From Psychrobacter sp. PG1 (GTDB taxonomy: Bacteria; Pseudomonadota; Gammaproteobacteria; Pseudomonadales; Moraxellaceae), in the NCBI RefSeq assembly GCF_014897815.1, contig NZ_JABUZG010000053.1, positions 1 to 64,000 of the forward strand: a DNA stretch of 64,000 nt, given 5' to 3'. A program made the translations under genes and the position numbers. Of the stretch, positions 43,419 through 52,198 are shown in pieces. The notes beneath the pieces were generated by a model, which worked only from the letters and a program-made list of their open reading frames with translations, was not told where the DNA came from and did no database searches. Position 1 is the stretch's first letter. Every line of letters begins with the position of its first letter.

Positions 43419-45068
43419 ATGATTATGGCTGATGACAAAAATAAAAGCACACAAGCCGAAAGACTGGTACAGCTACGTCGTGATAAAGGGCTGACTGCTG
43501 AGCAATTAGCGCAAGCCATGACCGCAGCAGGCGCAAAAGTCAGTCGCGGTGCTATCTCGAATTGGGAGCGTGGCACCAATGGCATTGTGTCATCTAAACT
43601 ACCAACGCTAGCACACATTTTAGGCTGCAGCGAAGGCTATCTGTTACGCGGTGAACTAAAAAACGACAGTGATAATAATAAAGAGGTAAGTGAAAGCACT
43701 CATTCTCATAACAAAAATAGTCAAAACATGTCATTTGCTCAAACTGACAAGATACATGACTCCCAAATTAATCAAACAGCTACAACTCCTACTATAGATA
43801 CAAACTCACAAAATAACCCTATGAGTGGTCACCCTATGAACACAATAAAAAAATCGGATAAATTACAAAATGTTTGCTACGACATTCGCGGCCCGCTATT
43901 GCAAACAGCCAATAAGATGGAAGCAGAAGGCAAACGTATATTAAAGCTGAACGTCGGTAACCCAGCCCCCTTTGGTTTAGAAGCCCCGCATGAGATTTTG
44001 CGCGATGTGGCGATGAACCTACCAGACGCGACCGGTTATTCCGACTCGCAAGGGATTTTTTCAGCGCGTAAAGCTGTCCTACAGTACTATCAATCAAAGG
44101 GGTTGCTATCGGCAGTTGATGTCCGTGATGTCTATTTGGGCAACGGAGTTTCTGAGCTGATTGTAATGACCATGCAGGCTTTGATGAATGATGGTGACGA
44201 AGTGCTTATCCCAATGCCAGACTACCCGCTTTGGACGGCAGCGGCGAACCTAGCTGGCGGCACAGCGGTACATTATCGCTGTAATGAAGACGACAATTGG
44301 CATCCTGATATCGAAGACATTAAATCTAAAATCACCTCTAAAACCAAGGGTATCGTGGTGATTAATCCTAATAATCCAACGGGTTCACTTTATAGTGATG
44401 AATTACTGAAACAAATTATTGAGGTCGCTAAAGCGCATGATTTAATCATCATGGCCGATGAAATTTATGATCGTATTCTTTATGATGATATGGTACACAC
44501 CCCAATGAGCACCTTGACTGATGATGTGCTGGTGCTCTCATACAATGGATTATCTAAATCGCATCGTATCGCGGGATTCCGCGCAGGTTGGATGATGGTG
44601 TCTGGCAAAAAACACCATGCCACTGACTTTATCGAAGGCTTGGACATGTTAGCGTCTATGCGCTTGTGTTCCAACGTCCAAGGTCAATATGCCATCCAAA
44701 CCGCGATGGGCGGCTATCAAAGCATGAAAGAGCTCACGTCAGAGCGTGGGCGCTTATATAAGCAGCGTGAAATGGCTGTGTCACGGCTTAATGCGATCAA
44801 AGGTATCTCTTGTACCATGCCACAAGGCGCGTTTTATTGCTTTCCAAAGATGGACCCTGATGTTTACCCTATCGAAGATGATATGGCATTTATGATGGAT
44901 TTGCTTGTTGAAGAAAATGTCTTAATGGTGCAAGGAACAGGCTTTAACTGGGATAAGCCAGATCATTTCCGCTTGGTGTTTTTGCCAAACTTACATGATT
45001 TAGAGGATGCCATGGATCGCTTGGATCGCTTCTTTGCCAAAAAGCGCAAACAATTTGGTACCGAATAA
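43419..45068 (+). CDS. alaA: AlaA-like aminotransferase fused to an N-terminal XRE-type HTH domain
   Basis: A 549-residue protein. Residues about 12-80 form an XRE helix-turn-helix (ERLVQLRRDKGLTAEQLAQA, AISNWERGTN, LPTLAHILGCSEGYLLRGEL). A Ser/Asn/Gln-rich linker runs to about 140. From there it is a class I PLP aminotransferase of the AlaA (glutamate-pyruvate) type: LKLNVGNPAPFGLEAPHEIL, ATGYSDSQGIFSARKAV, YLGNGVSELI, INPNNPTGSLY, ADEIYDRILYD, and the PLP lysine in YNGLSKSHRIAGFRAGWM. AAAGG five bases upstream supports the first ATG. The fusion suggests an enzyme that senses its own substrate or PLP state and controls transcription, perhaps of its own gene. Confidence 0.9.
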   Translation: MIMADDKNKSTQAERLVQLRRDKGLTAEQLAQAMTAAGAKVSRGAISNWERGTNGIVSSKLPTLAHILGCSEGYLLRGELKNDSDNNKEVSESTHSHNKNSQNMSFAQTDKIHDSQINQTATTPTIDTNSQNNPMSGHPMNTIKKSDKLQNVCYDIRGPLLQTANKMEAEGKRILKLNVGNPAPFGLEAPHEILRDVAMNLPDATGYSDSQGIFSARKAVLQYYQSKGLLSAVDVRDVYLGNGVSELIVMTMQALMNDGDEVLIPMPDYPLWTAAANLAGGTAVHYRCNEDDNWHPDIEDIKSKITSKTKGIVVINPNNPTGSLYSDELLKQIIEVAKAHDLIIMADEIYDRILYDDMVHTPMSTLTDDVLVLSYNGLSKSHRIAGFRAGWMMVSGKKHHATDFIEGLDMLASMRLCSNVQGQYAIQTAMGGYQSMKELTSERGRLYKQREMAVSRLNAIKGISCTMPQGAFYCFPKMDPDVYPIEDDMAFMMDLLVEENVLMVQGTGFNWDKPDHFRLVFLPNLHDLEDAMDRLDRFFAKKRKQFGTE

Positions 45069-45084
45069 AACTTAACTTGACATA

Positions 45085-45123
45085 AAAAAACGCTTATCGG
45101 CATGATACTGATAAGCGTTTTTT
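45085..45123. terminator. Bidirectional terminator between alaA and pit
   Basis: A 14-bp stem, AAAAAACGCTTATC with GATAAGCGTTTTTT, between convergent genes; A/T runs on both sides serve both strands. Confidence 0.9.
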
Positions 45124-45188
45124 ATTTGAAACGTGCTTATAAATAAGGTTAAATAAGATTTAAGCAAAAACCTTAATAAGCGTACGTG

Positions 45189-46796
45189 TTAAAAAATATT
45201 GACCAAAATAATATAACTGATTGCAGACATTGCCGCTGCTGCAGGAAGAGTAATGATCCATGCCAAACCGATAGGTTTCATCAACGCCCAATTGGTGTCT
45301 CTATTGACAATACCGATGCCAAGTACTGCACCGACCAAGGTATGCGTGCTCGATACGGGCAGACCCATGGTTGATGCGCCCATAACCACTGCTGCCGCAG
45401 CCAATTCAGCTGAAAAACCAGAAGCGGGATGCATTTTTGCCAAGTTGGTACCAACCGTTTGAATGACTTCTTTACCAATGAACCAAAGACCAACGATAAG
45501 CGCAACACCAAAGGTCAGCATAACCGCAGGCGGTACAGCGGCTTCAGTTGCAATGCTATTGGTACGGATAACATCCATAATCGCGGCAAAAGGACCGACT
45601 GCATTAGCAATATCGTTTGAGCCATGGCTAAAGGCAAAAGCAGAGGCGGTAAAGACTTGCATCCAGCTAAACATAATAAACGTCGCTTTGGTCAAATCCT
45701 CTTTATGTTTACCGCGGATACTCTTGGTATAGATAAAGGTCGCAAGCCACACCAGCGCCGCGATCATACCCATGATTAAAAAGCCTTGCAGCGTCGTCAT
45801 GCCATTATTGACATTCTTTAGACCCTTAAAGATGACCAAAGAGGCCATGACCGCGCCGCCTGCTGCCGCAATGATAGGAACCCATTGCTTCAACGCTTTT
45901 AGCGTATCAAGGTTGCTGCGTTCATTTTCAATTTCATAAAGCTGTTTATAGTAGTCAGTCTCTAAATCTTCAACATCGCAATCATCATCTTTATAGATTT
46001 CTTGATCACGTAACATCGCTGACGTATAGGCCAGCTGTTCTGATTCTGTTAAACCGTCCAAAAATTCTTTGTGGTTTTGTTTTAAGGTTTTTTTGTCGCC
46101 TTTCAAAGTCGCAATGTGCGCCTCTGTTCTATCATTATATTCAATGATGTTTTTCTTAATCTGTCCATATAATACATAGGACAAAACGCCGCCCAATAGC
46201 GGTGATAATACCCAAGAAATCGCGATGGTGCCAATCGTACTCCAATTCACCGTTGATAATGCCATTTCAGTACCACCTAACGTGATACCTAATACAACAG
46301 AGCTACCAACAACGCCGCCAATAATGGCGTGCGTGGTCGAAACGGGCAGACCTTTTTTAGTGGCAAATAACAGCCAAAATGCGGCAGCGATGAGCGCTGA
46401 CAGCATGACATAAATGAATTGGTTGGGCGTTACCGAAAGGCCATCTAAATCGACAATGCCGCTTCGAATGGTATCGGTGACTTCACCACCTGCCAGTACG
46501 GCTCCGGATACTTCAAATATCGCTGCGATACCCAGTGCCTGCGGGATAGTCAACGTCCCTGCACCTACTGAGGTACCAAAGGAGTTGGCGACATCGTTAC
46601 CACCAATATTGAATGCCATAAAGACACCAAAAGCAGTGGCCACAATAAATAGCGTCGTCTGTTGACGCATCGTGTAATCTAGACCCCACCACAAAAAGTA
46701 GGCGGTCATCGCAATCAGTAAAATGGCAAAAAATAGATTTATTCTCATAGAACCGACTGATTTGGCTGGCTCTGTAGAACTGTTGCTAATACCCAT
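45189..46796 (-). CDS. pitA: Inorganic phosphate transporter, PiT family
   Basis: A 535-residue membrane protein with about 10-12 segments in two homologous halves. Both carry the PiT signature (FMAFNIGGNDVANSFGTSVG and AFAFSHGSNDIANAVGPFAA) and both have the VSTTHA / VSSTHTLVGA motif. A charged cytoplasmic loop (about residues 215-310) separates them. PiT proteins import metal-phosphate with protons at high phosphate. Convergent with alaA; a polyphosphate-using kinase is encoded further upstream on the same strand. Confidence 0.94.
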   Translation of the reverse strand: MGISNSSTEPAKSVGSMRINLFFAILLIAMTAYFLWWGLDYTMRQQTTLFIVATAFGVFMAFNIGGNDVANSFGTSVGAGTLTIPQALGIAAIFEVSGAVLAGGEVTDTIRSGIVDLDGLSVTPNQFIYVMLSALIAAAFWLLFATKKGLPVSTTHAIIGGVVGSSVVLGITLGGTEMALSTVNWSTIGTIAISWVLSPLLGGVLSYVLYGQIKKNIIEYNDRTEAHIATLKGDKKTLKQNHKEFLDGLTESEQLAYTSAMLRDQEIYKDDDCDVEDLETDYYKQLYEIENERSNLDTLKALKQWVPIIAAAGGAVMASLVIFKGLKNVNNGMTTLQGFLIMGMIAALVWLATFIYTKSIRGKHKEDLTKATFIMFSWMQVFTASAFAFSHGSNDIANAVGPFAAIMDVIRTNSIATEAAVPPAVMLTFGVALIVGLWFIGKEVIQTVGTNLAKMHPASGFSAELAAAAVVMGASTMGLPVSSTHTLVGAVLGIGIVNRDTNWALMKPIGLAWIITLPAAAAMSAISYIILVNIF

Positions 46797-47434
46797 ACGT
46801 TGATACGTCCTGCGTAAGCTGATTGAAATTATAGGCGGTTGATGACATTGCGCGGCTATTAATAATGCTCGTGATAACTTCTGACATTAATATAACGTAT
46901 ATGAAACGCGCAATATGCTTGCTAAAAACGGTTTTTCTTACTGCTATCTTGGTGCTCTACCCTAACGCTTATCTTTTATTTACTCGTATTTTATTTTACG
47001 TAAAGGCAGTAAATAAGGTAAAACACATCACTCAATATGTCACAAAGCCGCAAGGAATATTGCCAAATCGTCTGATTACAGCAGCTTGCGGCTTAGATAT
47101 GTCGTAGTAATAATTTTGGTTCTAATAACTGCTATTGTAAGAACCTTTGCCAAATTTATTAACCAGAGTGATTAAAATGTCTGTGTCAAAGGGTAAAAAC
47201 ACTCTACTCACTCAGTGAGTTTCGTGCACAGCAGGAGCTATTACGCGCCTATTATATTAAATATAAGCGCATAATGCATGATGATATTGCAAGATTTGTA
47301 ACTGCCAGCATATGTGTTAGAAAACATCCTGCTGTAACGCAGCATTATACTCTCTTTCCCTGAATTTATTTAACGTTAAATATATAATTATGGCGCTTTG
47401 TAACCAGCTACCTAATTGAATGACCAATCGCATA
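46797..47434. other. Intergenic region between pitA and the polyphosphate:AMP phosphotransferase gene
   Basis: About 640 bp. A perfect 10-bp inverted repeat, AAGCCGCAAG and CTTGCGGCTT (47,045-47,054 and 47,085-47,094), has a 30-base loop and no T-run. An 80-codon frame at 46,865-47,107 crosses it but has no ribosome site or recognisable motif. A further codon stretch near 47,215-47,360 (EFRAQQELLRAYYIKYKRIM) has no start and may be chance or a relic. Confidence 0.4.
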
Positions 47435-49075
47435 TCAGCTGCCACACACCGCTGATAGTTGCTTAATCGCATGATCTAAAACATCCAAACGTGCTTGACG
47501 CTTCTCATTGGTCGCGATGACGCACCACGGTGCGTGCTCTGTATCGGTACGTGCCAGCATATCCGCCGCAGACTGCACATAATCCGACCATTTATCACGG
47601 TTACGCCAGTCATCATCCGTCAGCTTAAACTGCTTGTGCGGTGTCTTTTGACGTGCCTCAAAACGTTTAAGCTGTTCTTTTTTATCGATAGCCAACCAGT
47701 ATTTGATAACGATTGTCCCCGCCGCGGCTAAATCCGCCTCAAAGCGATTGATTTCATCGTAAGCACGCTGCCATTCTTCATCCGTGGCAAAACCCTCAAT
47801 GCGCTCAACCAAAACGCGCCCATACCAAGTCCGATCAAAAATGGCAATACGGCTAATACGGTCGGTTTGCTCGTTCGGAAGTTTGGTCCAAAAACGCCAT
47901 AGATAGGGATGTTGCAGCTCATACAGCATTGGCGCACTGATATTATAAATTTGATACTCGCGTGGGTCGAGAGGCGCAACCAATCTTTTAATCGCGCCAC
48001 CTTTGCCAGCAGCGTCCATTCCTTCAAAGGCAAAAACGATATGACGCCCTTTGCGCGCACGCAGCAACTGTGCAAGGCGAACTTGTTTTTCTACCAACGC
48101 ATCACGGTAGTCCGACTTGTCAATCTCTGCCTCATCGATATCTTTTAAACATTTAGGAATTTTTACAGGTTCAAACTTTGCTGATTTGAGTGCTTGCTGA
48201 GCTTGCTTCTTAGCCTTTGATTTATCAGAGGTTTGTACTTTATTGATTTTACTACTTATTAGCGCGGTTTGCATCGCTTGTAGCACTTCATGGCAAAAAT
48301 GGTCAGCCGCATCTGATTTGTCATCACCATCAATGATGATCCAATCATCTTGCTGGCGTAGCAGAACGGTAGCCACTTGATTAAAGGTTTCGATAACTTT
48401 TTTACTATTCCAGTCAATTTGGTATAAAAACTGCGGATCGGCTTCATCGTCATTCAGTCGCGCTTGCAACGTTTCGATATCGACATGGAACCAGCATTTA
48501 AGCAGTCGGGTTTGATTGGCAGCTAGGTCTTGTTCGAATGCTTGTAGCTTAATAAGCTGCTGCTGTAAATAGGCTTGCCATTGCGCAATCGGCAACGTCT
48601 TGTCGTTGTCTGACGTTGCCATACGCATGACGTTATAAAGCAAGTCAGCATACCAGTTGCCAAAATAAACCATCACATCGCCATGACGGGGTAATGCCTT
48701 GGTATGTGCTTGCCAAATCGGCTGATACGCTAAGGGACAATCACCAACGGTTGCCTCAACTTTAAGTAGTCGAGGATCTACCCATTGTCGCAATTGCTTG
48801 ACAGCAGTGCCCTTGCCTGCCTGCTCCATACCATTGACCAATACCAATAACCCTGTTGGTTTATTGAGGGTTGGTGGCGTCTGTTGCCGCGTTGCTCGTA
48901 GAGCATATTGGGCCGTGACCAGTGCCAATCTCAGTGCATCTTTGTCCATAGAAAACTGGCTCAGGGGATTGGGAGTTAAGCGCTCACAGACAATTTTCTC
49001 ACTAAATTGTGCACTTAGCGCTTGTGGTGCGGTGGGTTCAGCCGTCTTATTATTTTTGCTCATAACTGTCATCAT
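47435..49075 (-). CDS. pap: Polyphosphate:AMP phosphotransferase, two-domain PPK2
   Basis: A 546-residue protein with two fused PPK2 kinase domains. Each has a Walker A motif: GMEQAGKGTAVKQL (about residue 85) and GMDAAGKGGAIKRL (about 350). The C-terminal, catalytic copy also has the lid and Asp motifs (AIFDRTWYGRVLVERIEGF, YWLAIDKKEQLKRFEARQ, DWRNRDKWSDYVQ). Class II PPK2 enzymes of this fused build convert AMP to ADP with polyphosphate, as known from Acinetobacter PAP. The central Lys-rich linker (SKAKKQAQQALKSAK) joins the units. Its position near pitA fits phosphate storage metabolism. The exact start is uncertain among three in-frame ATGs. Confidence 0.93.
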   Translation of the reverse strand: MMTVMSKNNKTAEPTAPQALSAQFSEKIVCERLTPNPLSQFSMDKDALRLALVTAQYALRATRQQTPPTLNKPTGLLVLVNGMEQAGKGTAVKQLRQWVDPRLLKVEATVGDCPLAYQPIWQAHTKALPRHGDVMVYFGNWYADLLYNVMRMATSDNDKTLPIAQWQAYLQQQLIKLQAFEQDLAANQTRLLKCWFHVDIETLQARLNDDEADPQFLYQIDWNSKKVIETFNQVATVLLRQQDDWIIIDGDDKSDAADHFCHEVLQAMQTALISSKINKVQTSDKSKAKKQAQQALKSAKFEPVKIPKCLKDIDEAEIDKSDYRDALVEKQVRLAQLLRARKGRHIVFAFEGMDAAGKGGAIKRLVAPLDPREYQIYNISAPMLYELQHPYLWRFWTKLPNEQTDRISRIAIFDRTWYGRVLVERIEGFATDEEWQRAYDEINRFEADLAAAGTIVIKYWLAIDKKEQLKRFEARQKTPHKQFKLTDDDWRNRDKWSDYVQSAADMLARTDTEHAPWCVIATNEKRQARLDVLDHAIKQLSAVCGS

Positions 49076-49316
49076 CCTATGATTGAAAGCATATTAGCGT
49101 CATCATAGCATTGCAGCAATTCGGTAAATAACGCTGCTATGTAACAGTTTGACATTTGTATTCTGCTTTATTTTCTTTTAAGGTGAACACAATCTCAGAC
49201 ACATGCTGTAATCACGCTCTATAAATACAAAAACCAAAAGTATAAAACATGGTTTATCCTGAGCTTTTTATTCGCAACCTTTTAACTCTCTTTACTTTTA
49301 TGCAGGTTTACTAACC

Positions 49317-50027
49317 ATGGCCTCTTTAGCCGATTTACAACAACATTTGAACCGTTTTTGGGCACTGCCTTATCATGAAGATTTGGCATTAAACGATAAA
49401 CTTAGCGAGGTGCAAGCTTGGCAACGAGATCGTATTCAAAACACTCACAAAGACTTGTTTGAGCAACCTCAAAATCAGTTGATGGCAGATTATTTTTTGA
49501 CACAATTGTATGGCGGCGATGAGTTTAAATTGTTGGCCAAACAGTTAGAACGCATTGTACCCAAGGCACAAAAAGTCGAGCGTTTTGCGCCAGCAGCGGC
49601 TTTAGAAACCGGCAGCATGGCGATACAAGCCGCTATCTTAGCGATAGAGCTGGATTTACATTTAGCAGAATGGCTATTGGCTCAAGATTTAGCCGTTAAC
49701 GAAGACAACATGCTGAACGCCTATCGTGCGGTCAATGAAGCCGACACCAGACGTATCCAAATCGGTCATTTAAAAGAGGTGTGCTATCGTACCGATAAAT
49801 ATATAAACTCTTTTATGTTGCAAAAAGCCTTTGCCTTGGCTAAAGGCACCGCCTACCGTTACAACTATCAACCCTTATATGAATTTATTAATGCTGGATT
49901 TATCGCGATGCGTCCGTTAGACAGTGTCAGTGGTTTCATTGAACCATTTTGTGAGCGTGAGCTTGAGATTATTGACCGTGTTCATGAGACGGATAATGGC
50001 GGTAAGCCAATGACGTTTGGTGTATGA
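49317..50027 (+). CDS. Conserved hypothetical protein, FFLEELY-motif type
   Basis: A 236-residue, mostly helical soluble protein. The segment WQRDRIQNTHKDLFEQPQ followed by MADYFLTQLYGG resembles the family named after an FFLEELY motif, here YFLTQLY. No catalytic motif or signal peptide is visible. It lies 81 bp upstream of ubiE in the same direction, so it could be co-transcribed with the ubiquinone genes, but no link to their function is shown. Confidence 0.75.
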   Translation: MASLADLQQHLNRFWALPYHEDLALNDKLSEVQAWQRDRIQNTHKDLFEQPQNQLMADYFLTQLYGGDEFKLLAKQLERIVPKAQKVERFAPAAALETGSMAIQAAILAIELDLHLAEWLLAQDLAVNEDNMLNAYRAVNEADTRRIQIGHLKEVCYRTDKYINSFMLQKAFALAKGTAYRYNYQPLYEFINAGFIAMRPLDSVSGFIEPFCERELEIIDRVHETDNGGKPMTFGV

Positions 50028-50108
50028 TAGACGTATCATTTGCTTGGTTAGCTACTATTTTATACCTTGCAAACCAATAATCATAAAAGTGAATAACAGG
50101 ATAATGCT

Positions 50109-51245
50109 ATGACCGATAACACCCATAATAACAACGCGCATCTCAATCAAAAACCTACCATCAATGGTCACCTGCAAGATAAATTGGTCAGAGATAGCAT
50201 CACCCACAATCAAAACATCACGGCACAAGTGCAAGCACGTCAAAACTATGAAACTAATACCACGCTTAATACGGGTATTGATGCTGGCGTAGAAAACAGT
50301 AAGAAAAATGACTTTACACAAGTCCAAGACCTACCAACGGGAACGCCACAAGGCCAACAAACCACTATGCCAAACCATACTACCAGTAACAACGCCAATA
50401 GCAACACTGTAGATAATGCATCTGCACAAACACAAACCGCCAAACAAACGCTTTTTAACCAGCGTGATGACATCAATAATCCGCATACACCTGATGTTGA
50501 TGGTAATGAAGAAACGCATTTTGGCTACAAGACCGTCAATAAGGCTGAAAAACAAGCGCGCGTGGCGGACGTATTTACCTCAGTCGCCAAAAAATATGAC
50601 ATCATGAACGACTTAATGTCCTTCGGTATTCATCGCTTATGGAAGCGTTATGCGATTAGCTTGTCAGGCGTGCGTGCGGGTCAACATGTGCTTGATATCG
50701 CTGGTGGTACGGGTGATTTGGCCAAAGTCTTTAGCCGTGAAGTCGGCAGAAACGGTCATGTGGTGTTATCAGATATCAATGCCGCCATGCTCGAAGTCGG
50801 TCGTGAACGCTTAATCAATGCTGGCTGCAACAACGTCGATTTTGTACTTGCCAATGCAGAAACACTCGCGCCATTTGATGACAATAGCTTTGACCTAATC
50901 ACTATTAGCTTTGGTCTGCGTAATGTCACAGACCAAGACGCAGCGCTCAAATCGATGTACCGTGTGCTGAAGCCAGGTGGTCGTTTATTAATTTTAGAAT
51001 TCTCAAAACCTGTATTTGAGCCATTGTCTAAAGCCTATGATTTATACTCATTTACTGCCTTACCTCTTATGGGCAAGCTGATTGTCAATGATTCTGAGAG
51101 TTATCAATACTTGGCCGAATCGATTCGTATGCATCCTGATCAACAGACGCTGAAACAGATGATGCAGCAAGCGGGCTTTGAAAATTGTGATTATCATAAC
51201 TTGACGGCTGGTATTGTCGCTGTCCATCGCGGCTTTAAAGCGTAA
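50109..51245 (+). CDS. ubiE: Ubiquinone/menaquinone C-methyltransferase UbiE with long N-terminal extension
   Basis: A 378-residue protein. The C-terminal 245 residues are a standard Ubi[41 protein letters not shown], the SAM motif [56 protein letters not shown] and the closing [11 protein letters not shown]. It methylates the quinone ring carbon. About 130 N-terminal residues are extra, rich in Asn, Thr, Gln and Asp. The frame start has a good AGGA site, and no in-frame start lies at the normal UbiE position; only a Met near residue 78 is an alternative. The extension therefore seems to be translated. Confidence 0.93.
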   Translation: MTDNTHNNNAHLNQKPTINGHLQDKLVRDSITHNQNITAQVQARQNYETNTTLNTGIDAGVENSKKNDFTQVQDLPTGTPQGQQTTMPNHTTSNNANSNTVDNASAQTQTAKQTLFNQRDDINNPHTPDVDGNEETHFGYKTVNKAEKQARVADVFTSVAKKYDIMNDLMSFGIHRLWKRYAISLSGVRAGQHVLDIAGGTGDLAKVFSREVGRNGHVVLSDINAAMLEVGRERLINAGCNNVDFVLANAETLAPFDDNSFDLITISFGLRNVTDQDAALKSMYRVLKPGGRLLILEFSKPVFEPLSKAYDLYSFTALPLMGKLIVNDSESYQYLAESIRMHPDQQTLKQMMQQAGFENCDYHNLTAGIVAVHRGFKA

Positions 51246-51356
51246 GATTAAGTTAAAAACCATCGTAATAGACATGCCATCACGTAAAGTGGTGGCAACT
51301 GACCTTTATAAATGATGCGCTCTTTTAAGGCGCTCAACTGACTATGCGAGAGCCTT

Positions 51357-52061
51357 ATGCTGACTGTTCTACTTTTGGCGGGTGCCGAAAAGCTGATTAA
51401 CCTTGCTATTGCTAGTGATGAGATTACCAAATCAGGATTGGCACCGCTTGCTGGCAAAGTGTTGCGACTCAATATGGCAATGCCTGAAATTCGTTTGGAT
51501 ATTTTATTCACTCATGAGCGTTTACGTTTTGAGCCGGTGACAACCGAGAGTGTGTTTGAGCAAAGGGGCGCGATGAACGAGCACCAACAAGCCAGTATGG
51601 AGCGCGCACGGATTGGTCATAGTCGTCCAGACTGTACCATTACTGTAGATAACCCAGCGCAACTGCTGAATCTGATGCGTGGTGCCGAAGGCAATTTACC
51701 TATCGCGGGTGATTATAAGGTGCTCATGCAGCTCAAACAACTGGTCGCAGGTTTCGACCCAGATGTCGCAGGACAGCTTGAGCCATTTATTGGTAAGCCG
51801 ATGGCCAGTCAGTTACATCTACTTATATCACAGCTAAAAGGTAGCTGGCGTCATAGTGCTAAACGCGCTTTTGACGATGTCAGCGACTGGGCTAATGAGG
51901 TGGCAGGTAATAGTGCTCCTGATCCTACCGAGGCAGCAGAAGTAAACGATCTTAAGCAGCAACTGTTAAAGCTGCGGGCTGATGTCGAACGTGAAGAGGC
52001 CAAACTTGCTGCTATCAAAGATGAACAGGCACGTTTTCTCAATAACTCATTTCATCAATAA
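51357..52061 (+). CDS. ubiJ: Ubiquinone biosynthesis accessory factor UbiJ (SCP2 domain)
   Basis: A 234-residue protein between ubiE and ubiB, the usual place of ubiJ. The N-terminal part is an SCP2-like lipid-binding domain (FTHERLRFEP, DCTITVDNPAQLLNLMRGAE, LPIAGDYKVLMQLKQLVAGF), and the C-terminus is a coiled coil (EVNDLKQQLLKLRADVEREE). UbiJ with UbiK assists the hydroxylation complex in aerobic ubiquinone synthesis. A GAGAG ribosome site lies five bases before the ATG. Confidence 0.88.
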   Translation: MLTVLLLAGAEKLINLAIASDEITKSGLAPLAGKVLRLNMAMPEIRLDILFTHERLRFEPVTTESVFEQRGAMNEHQQASMERARIGHSRPDCTITVDNPAQLLNLMRGAEGNLPIAGDYKVLMQLKQLVAGFDPDVAGQLEPFIGKPMASQLHLLISQLKGSWRHSAKRAFDDVSDWANEVAGNSAPDPTEAAEVNDLKQQLLKLRADVEREEAKLAAIKDEQARFLNNSFHQ

Positions 52062-52198
52062 ATGTTGTCGTCGATGATCGCTAAATCCTACTATCGACAG
52101 CACTTTTTATAGATAAGTGCAATTTATGGACAAGCACAGTTTATAAATAAGTGCAGTGCCCACCCTATTTTCGACTTTTTTTAGAGTACCCATACCTC

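Noticed and set aside
46865..47107. 80-codon frame between pitA and pap
   Set aside because: Hydrophobic start but no ribosome site, no family resemblance, and it overlaps an inverted repeat; support is too weak.
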